From assembly GCA_045130475.1 (NCBI GenBank), contig JBGUPU010000025.1:1-64000 (forward strand): a DNA stretch of 64,000 bases, given 5' to 3'. The DNA comes from CAG-791 sp045130475. Its GTDB lineage: Bacteria > Bacillota > Clostridia > Lachnospirales > Lachnospiraceae. Within the stretch, counting starts at the first letter, position 1. Every line of letters starts with the position of its first letter. This document shows positions 59,963 through 64,000 of this stretch, piece by piece. Position numbers and translations under genes: made by a program. Below the pieces are notes generated by a model. That model was not told where the DNA came from and searched no databases. It was given only the letters and a program-made list of their open reading frames with translations.

Positions 59963-62440
59963 ATGAAGGATAATTACACCAAAAACGCGCTGGCTGCTCT
60001 CCGCGCCGCCAAAAGCGCTTCCAAAAAGGCAAAACAGAACTATGTCGGTACGGAACATCTGATCCTTGGCCTGGCACAGGAACCGGATGGTGTGGCATCA
60101 AGGATCCTCGCCGAAAACGATGTGACACAGGCACGGCTCGAGGAAATGATCGCCCAGCTGAATATTCATCCCGGGAGCCTTGCCCTCCTTGATCATGAAG
60201 GATATTCCCCCCGCTGCCAGAAGGTACTGCACATGGCACGTATACAGGCGGACAAATACCGCTCAGACCAGACCGGTACGGAACATATCCTGCTCGCTAT
60301 CATTCTGGAGAAGGAAAATGTGGCCCTCAAGATCCTGGAGGCCATGGGGATCAATGTCTCCAAGATCTATTTTGAACTCCTTGCCGCAATGGGCGAGGAT
60401 GTGGCAGCCCACAGGGATGACCTGCAGACGGGCGCAGCCGGCTCCGGGCAGCGCGGAATTCTGGAACAGTACAGCCGGGACTTGACACAGATGGCCTATG
60501 AAGGAAAACTCGACCCTGTGATCGGACGAGAGGATGAGATCCGGCGTGTGATCCAGATCCTCAGCCGCCGCACAAAGAATAACCCGGTCCTCATCGGTGA
60601 ACCCGGTGTCGGCAAGACCGCTGTTGTAGAGGGACTTGCCCGAAGGATCGTCTCCGGAGATGTTCCGGCCTCCGTGCGGGACAAACGTCTGCTCACGCTG
60701 GATCTTTCCGGCATGGTTGCGGGCACCAAATACCGGGGTGAGTTTGAGGAGCGCATCAAACGTGTCATCGAAGAGGTGACAGCGGACAAGAATATCATTC
60801 TTTTTATTGATGAGCTTCACACCCTGATCGGAGCAGGAGGCGCAGAAGGGTCTCTGGACGCTTCCAATATCCTGAAACCTTCGCTTTCCCGCGGAGAGGT
60901 GCAGCTGATCGGCGCCACAACCATCACCGAGTACCGCAAATATGTGGAAAAAGATGCCGCCCTTGAGCGCCGCTTCCAGCCGGTTCAGATCGAGGAGCCT
61001 ACGCCGGAGCAGACCGTGGATATCCTCAAGGGAATCGTACATATTTATGAGGAGCACCACGGTGTCAAGGTGGAGCCTGAGGCGCTGCAGATGGCAGTGG
61101 ATCTCTCTGTCCGCTATATTAATGACCGCAATCTTCCGGACAAGGCGATTGATGTCATTGACGAGGCCTGTGCATCAGTCCGCCTGAACAGCGGTGACAG
61201 CGGCAGCAAGGCGATCGCATTGGAAGAAAAAATCCGGGATACAGATGCCCTTCTCGCCAAAGCCTTTATGAAAGGAGACCTGAACGAGGCGCGCGCCCTG
61301 CGGAAAGAGCAGGATGCGCTTGTAAAGAAACTCGACAGCATCAACAACAGGAGAGGGCGCGGTCAGGCTGGAAAAACGATTCCGGTAACCGCGGAAGATG
61401 TAGCCTCTGTGATCTCCATATGGGCCAAGGTGCCTGTTACGCGTCTTACGGAGCGGGAGAGTGCAAGGCTTCTGCGCCTGGAAGATGAACTGCACAAGCG
61501 TGTCATTGGACAGGAAGATGCTGTGGACGCTGTTTCACGCGCGATCCGCCGCGGACGTGTCGGGCTGCAGAACCCGGACCGTCCCATCGGTTCCTTCCTC
61601 TTCCTGGGACCCACCGGAGTAGGCAAGACCGAACTGTCCAAGGCATTGGCAGAGGTCATGTTCGGATCTGACAAGGACCTCATCCGGATCGATATGTCCG
61701 AATATATGGAACAGTATGCGGTTTCCAAGATCATCGGTTCCGCGCCCGGCTATGTGGGATACGAAGAGGGCGGACAGCTTTCCGAAAAGGTGCGCCGCCA
61801 TCCCTATTCGGTCGTTTTGTTTGATGAGATCGAAAAGGCTCATCCGGATGTCTTCAATATCCTGCTGCAGATCCTTGATGAGGGACATATTACTGACTCC
61901 CAGGGCCACAAGGTCAATTTCAAGAACACCGTCATCATTATGACATCCAACGTCGGAGCCCAGCGCATCATCGCGCCCAAGACTTTGGGTTTTGCAGATA
62001 AGCCGACCAAAGAACAGGATTATGAGCGGATGAAAAAAGGTGTAATGGATGAGGTCAAGAAGATCTTCCGTCCTGAGTTCATCAACCGTATTGATGAGAT
62101 CCGTGTTTTCCACGCACTCAGCCATAAAGAGATGGAGCAGATCACGATGCTGCTTGCCTCTGATCTCATTAAACGTGCAAAATCCCAGCTGGGCATCGAT
62201 CTGAGGATCACGGCCGCCCTGCGCAATCATATTGTCGATACTTACTCTGATGATAAGATGGGCGCACGTCCCTTAAAGCGCGCGATTCAGTCTGTGATCG
62301 AGGACCCTCTCTCGGAGAAAATCCTGGCGGAGGAATTTACGGCGGGCTCTACTGTCACAGCCGGATTCCGTTCCGGTGAAGTGACTTTTACGGGCACTGT
62401 AAAAGAGATGAAAAAAGCGGTGAAAAAAGAAGCGCAGTAA
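59963..62440 (+). CDS. clpC: Clp protease ATPase subunit ClpC
   Basis: 825 residues. Clp-N repeats (YVGTEHLILGLAQE and QTGTEHILLAIILE), a first AAA+ module with GEPGVGKTAVVEG, a middle UVR-like coiled coil (ARALRKEQDALVKKLDSINN), a second AAA+ module with GPTGVGKTELSKA, and YVGYEEGGQLSEKVRRHPYSVVLFDEIEKAHPD. It unfolds damaged or tagged proteins for ClpP. It is paired with radA, as in many Gram-positives, but mcsA/mcsB/ctsR are missing and a GntR regulator stands in front. Confidence 0.95.
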   Translation: MKDNYTKNALAALRAAKSASKKAKQNYVGTEHLILGLAQEPDGVASRILAENDVTQARLEEMIAQLNIHPGSLALLDHEGYSPRCQKVLHMARIQADKYRSDQTGTEHILLAIILEKENVALKILEAMGINVSKIYFELLAAMGEDVAAHRDDLQTGAAGSGQRGILEQYSRDLTQMAYEGKLDPVIGREDEIRRVIQILSRRTKNNPVLIGEPGVGKTAVVEGLARRIVSGDVPASVRDKRLLTLDLSGMVAGTKYRGEFEERIKRVIEEVTADKNIILFIDELHTLIGAGGAEGSLDASNILKPSLSRGEVQLIGATTITEYRKYVEKDAALERRFQPVQIEEPTPEQTVDILKGIVHIYEEHHGVKVEPEALQMAVDLSVRYINDRNLPDKAIDVIDEACASVRLNSGDSGSKAIALEEKIRDTDALLAKAFMKGDLNEARALRKEQDALVKKLDSINNRRGRGQAGKTIPVTAEDVASVISIWAKVPVTRLTERESARLLRLEDELHKRVIGQEDAVDAVSRAIRRGRVGLQNPDRPIGSFLFLGPTGVGKTELSKALAEVMFGSDKDLIRIDMSEYMEQYAVSKIIGSAPGYVGYEEGGQLSEKVRRHPYSVVLFDEIEKAHPDVFNILLQILDEGHITDSQGHKVNFKNTVIIMTSNVGAQRIIAPKTLGFADKPTKEQDYERMKKGVMDEVKKIFRPEFINRIDEIRVFHALSHKEMEQITMLLASDLIKRAKSQLGIDLRITAALRNHIVDTYSDDKMGARPLKRAIQSVIEDPLSEKILAEEFTAGSTVTAGFRSGEVTFTGTVKEMKKAVKKEAQ

Positions 62441-62462
62441 TTTGCGCATATGAATTGTTATT

Positions 62463-63839
62463 ATGGCAAAAAAGATCAAAACAGTCTTTTTCTGCAGCAG
62501 CTGCGGCCATGAGTCGGCAAAATGGCTCGGTCAGTGTCCGGCTTGCAGAGAGTGGAATACAATGGTGGAAGCCCCTGCGCCCTCAAAGACGGCGGGGGCT
62601 TCTGCTTCCGGGATTTCCGGATCATCAATGGGGATCCGTCGTAAACCCGTGCCGCTCTCCTCGGTGGAGGATACAGGAGAGGAGCGCTTTTCCACCGGCT
62701 TTGCCGAGCTGGACAGAGTGCTTGGCGGAGGCCTTGTAGCCGGTTCCATGGTCCTTTTGGGCGGTGATCCCGGTATCGGCAAATCGACCATCCTTCTGCA
62801 GGCGGCGCGGAATATGGCTGCTTCCGGCATTGAGATCGTCTATATTTCGGGAGAGGAATCCCTGCGGCAGATCAAAATGCGCGGAAAGCGGATCGGAGAG
62901 ATCTCAGACAATCTGCGTTTTTTATGCGAGACAGACCTGGATTCCATTACGGCAACGCTCCAGGAGGAAAAACCCCGCCTGGCGATCATTGATTCGATCC
63001 AGACAATGTACAGCGCCCAGGTGCAGGCTTCTCCCGGCAGTATCACTCAGATCCGCGAGGCCACGGGAATCCTGCTGCGCCTGGCCAAGGAGACAGGCAT
63101 TACCTTTTTCCTTGTGGGGCATGTGACCAAGGACGGCAATGTTGCCGGTCCCCGTGTCCTCGAGCATATGGTCGATGCCGTCCTCTATTTTGAGGGGGAC
63201 CGTTACGCATCCTACCGAGTCCTGCGCAGCGTGAAAAACCGCTTCGGTTCCACTAATGAGATCGGCATTTTCGAGATGCGCGGGGACGGACTTTCAGAAG
63301 TCCTCAACCCGTCGGAATTTCTGCTGAGCGGACGTCCGCATGATGTGGGCGGCAGCGTTGTCACTTGTTCCATGGAGGGGACCCGCCCCCTTCTGCTGGA
63401 AGTGCAGGCTCTGGTCTGCCGCACCAATTACGGATATCCCAAACGCCAGTCCACCGGGACAGACTTCAACCGCGTCAGTCTCCTTATGGCGGTGATCGAG
63501 AAACGCCTGGGCGTTCTCATGTCCCAGCACGACGCGTATATCAACCTGGCCGGAGGCATCCGCCAGACGGAACCGGCCCTGGATCTGGGTATCGTGATGG
63601 CGATCCTGTCCAGTTTCCGCAACATACCGGTGGATGATCATATGATCGTTTTCGGGGAAGTCGGTCTCAGTGGAGAGGTTCGTGCCGTCTCCATGGCGCA
63701 GATGCGCGTGCAGGAAGCCGCCAAAATGGGCTTTTCCTCCTGTGTCCTTCCCCGCAGCAACATGCGCCGGCTGCAGGTGCCCGATGGCATGAGACTTATT
63801 CCAGTAAGTTCCCTCGCGGAACTGATCGATGTATTCTAG
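62463..63839 (+). CDS. radA: DNA repair protein RadA (Sms)
   Basis: 458 residues. An N-terminal zinc finger CSSCGHESAKWLGQCPAC, Walker A in LLGGDPGIGKSTILLQ near residue 98, the RadA-specific KNRFGSTNEIG near 260, and a Lon-like C-terminal domain ending VSSLAELIDVF. It helps in branch migration and repair of broken DNA. It follows clpC after 22 nt and lies in the same operon; no ribosome site stronger than GAATTGTT is seen. Confidence 0.95.
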   Translation: MAKKIKTVFFCSSCGHESAKWLGQCPACREWNTMVEAPAPSKTAGASASGISGSSMGIRRKPVPLSSVEDTGEERFSTGFAELDRVLGGGLVAGSMVLLGGDPGIGKSTILLQAARNMAASGIEIVYISGEESLRQIKMRGKRIGEISDNLRFLCETDLDSITATLQEEKPRLAIIDSIQTMYSAQVQASPGSITQIREATGILLRLAKETGITFFLVGHVTKDGNVAGPRVLEHMVDAVLYFEGDRYASYRVLRSVKNRFGSTNEIGIFEMRGDGLSEVLNPSEFLLSGRPHDVGGSVVTCSMEGTRPLLLEVQALVCRTNYGYPKRQSTGTDFNRVSLLMAVIEKRLGVLMSQHDAYINLAGGIRQTEPALDLGIVMAILSSFRNIPVDDHMIVFGEVGLSGEVRAVSMAQMRVQEAAKMGFSSCVLPRSNMRRLQVPDGMRLIPVSSLAELIDVF

Positions 63840-63853
63840 AAAGGAAAAAAGAT

Positions 63854-64000
63854 ATGGCAATAAACCCCATGCAGCTTGTAAAGCTCAAAACAGAACTCAA
63901 CAATTTCAGAAAAAGGCACCCCGGCTTTACCTCCTTCGTCCGTGCTGTCAGAAGGAAAGGTGTCCCTGAAGATTCCGTTCTGGACGTGAAGATCACTACT
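63854..64000 (+). CDS. Unknown small protein, 5' part, cut by window edge
   Basis: The reading frame is open from ATG 63854 to the window end (49 codons): MAINPMQLVKLKTELNNF, RKRHPGFTSFVRAVRRKG, then VPEDSVLDVKITT. It resembles small clostridial proteins of unknown function that begin MAINPMQ. AAAGGAAAAAAG lies just before the ATG, and it follows radA by 14 nt, so it is probably in the same operon. Confidence 0.7.
   Translation, partial: MAINPMQLVKLKTELNNFRKRHPGFTSFVRAVRRKGVPEDSVLDVKITT

Overview
The window reads as a chromosomal segment of a mid-GC, strictly anaerobic Gram-positive bacterium of the Clostridia, most likely a gut Lachnospiraceae. The family call is inference; the support is the strong AGGAGG-type ribosome sites, frequent TTG and GTG starts, oxygen-sensitive iron-sulfur enzymes (IorA, PreA-like, HydE, a 2-hydroxyacyl-CoA dehydratase activase), DapF, and family types typical of Clostridia (DUF4250, DUF5685, AzlCD, DegV). 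I saw no rRNA, tRNA, CRISPR array, prophage or transposase gene. Almost everything looks like core or near-core chromosome.

Layout. 0-2 kb: remains of an ADP-ribosylation module, with a 5'-truncated macrodomain gene, a class-M-like sirtuin, and decayed coding sequence on the other strand. 2-13 kb: small housekeeping and accessory genes (DUF1801, ArsC/Spx-like, GNAT, AzlCD, a serine-hydrolase lipoprotein, two HAD phosphatases, a VanX-like D-Ala-D-Ala dipeptidase, an HD protein, cardiolipin synthase) ending in a nested palindromic repeat. 13-26 kb: an anaerobic amino-acid and aromatic metabolism block, with a PreA-like flavin/Fe-S protein, iorA-iorB-paaK, a radical SAM protein, an orphan trpB, and a 1706-residue activase fusion carrying an alanine-rich repeat linker. 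26-34 kb: DegV, a small lipoprotein, hydE, hisC, a methyltransferase, dapF, a DUF362 protein, an esterase, and a chain of hairpins that may be a structured RNA.

34-37 kb: a reverse-strand polar amino-acid ABC importer (binding protein, permease, ATPase) with strong intercistronic hairpins. A 62-bp coaxial palindrome lies between it and a SEC-C protein. 38-42 kb: a reverse-strand trio (J-domain protein, DUF5685, zinc-ribbon membrane protein) and a second, divergent azlCD pair. 42-49 kb: DUF4250, valS, an MBOAT/SGNH O-acylation pair, a small protein and a TPR protein. 49-57 kb: pyrF-pyrE, an M29 aminopeptidase, and purE-purM-purN-purD. 57-64 kb: an SH3/membrane/poly-acidic protein, then a YtrA-like GntR regulator with a palindromic promoter, clpC, radA, and the start of an unknown gene cut by the window edge.

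Connections. IorAB plus the CoA ligase can turn aromatic 2-oxo acids into aryl-acetates or their CoA esters with ferredoxin reduction. The orphan TrpB can combine indole and serine. The activase family powers dehydration of 2-hydroxyacyl-CoA in reductive amino-acid fermentation. The pyrimidine and purine genes form two compact biosynthetic groups. All functions are read from sequence motifs by eye; no search was run.
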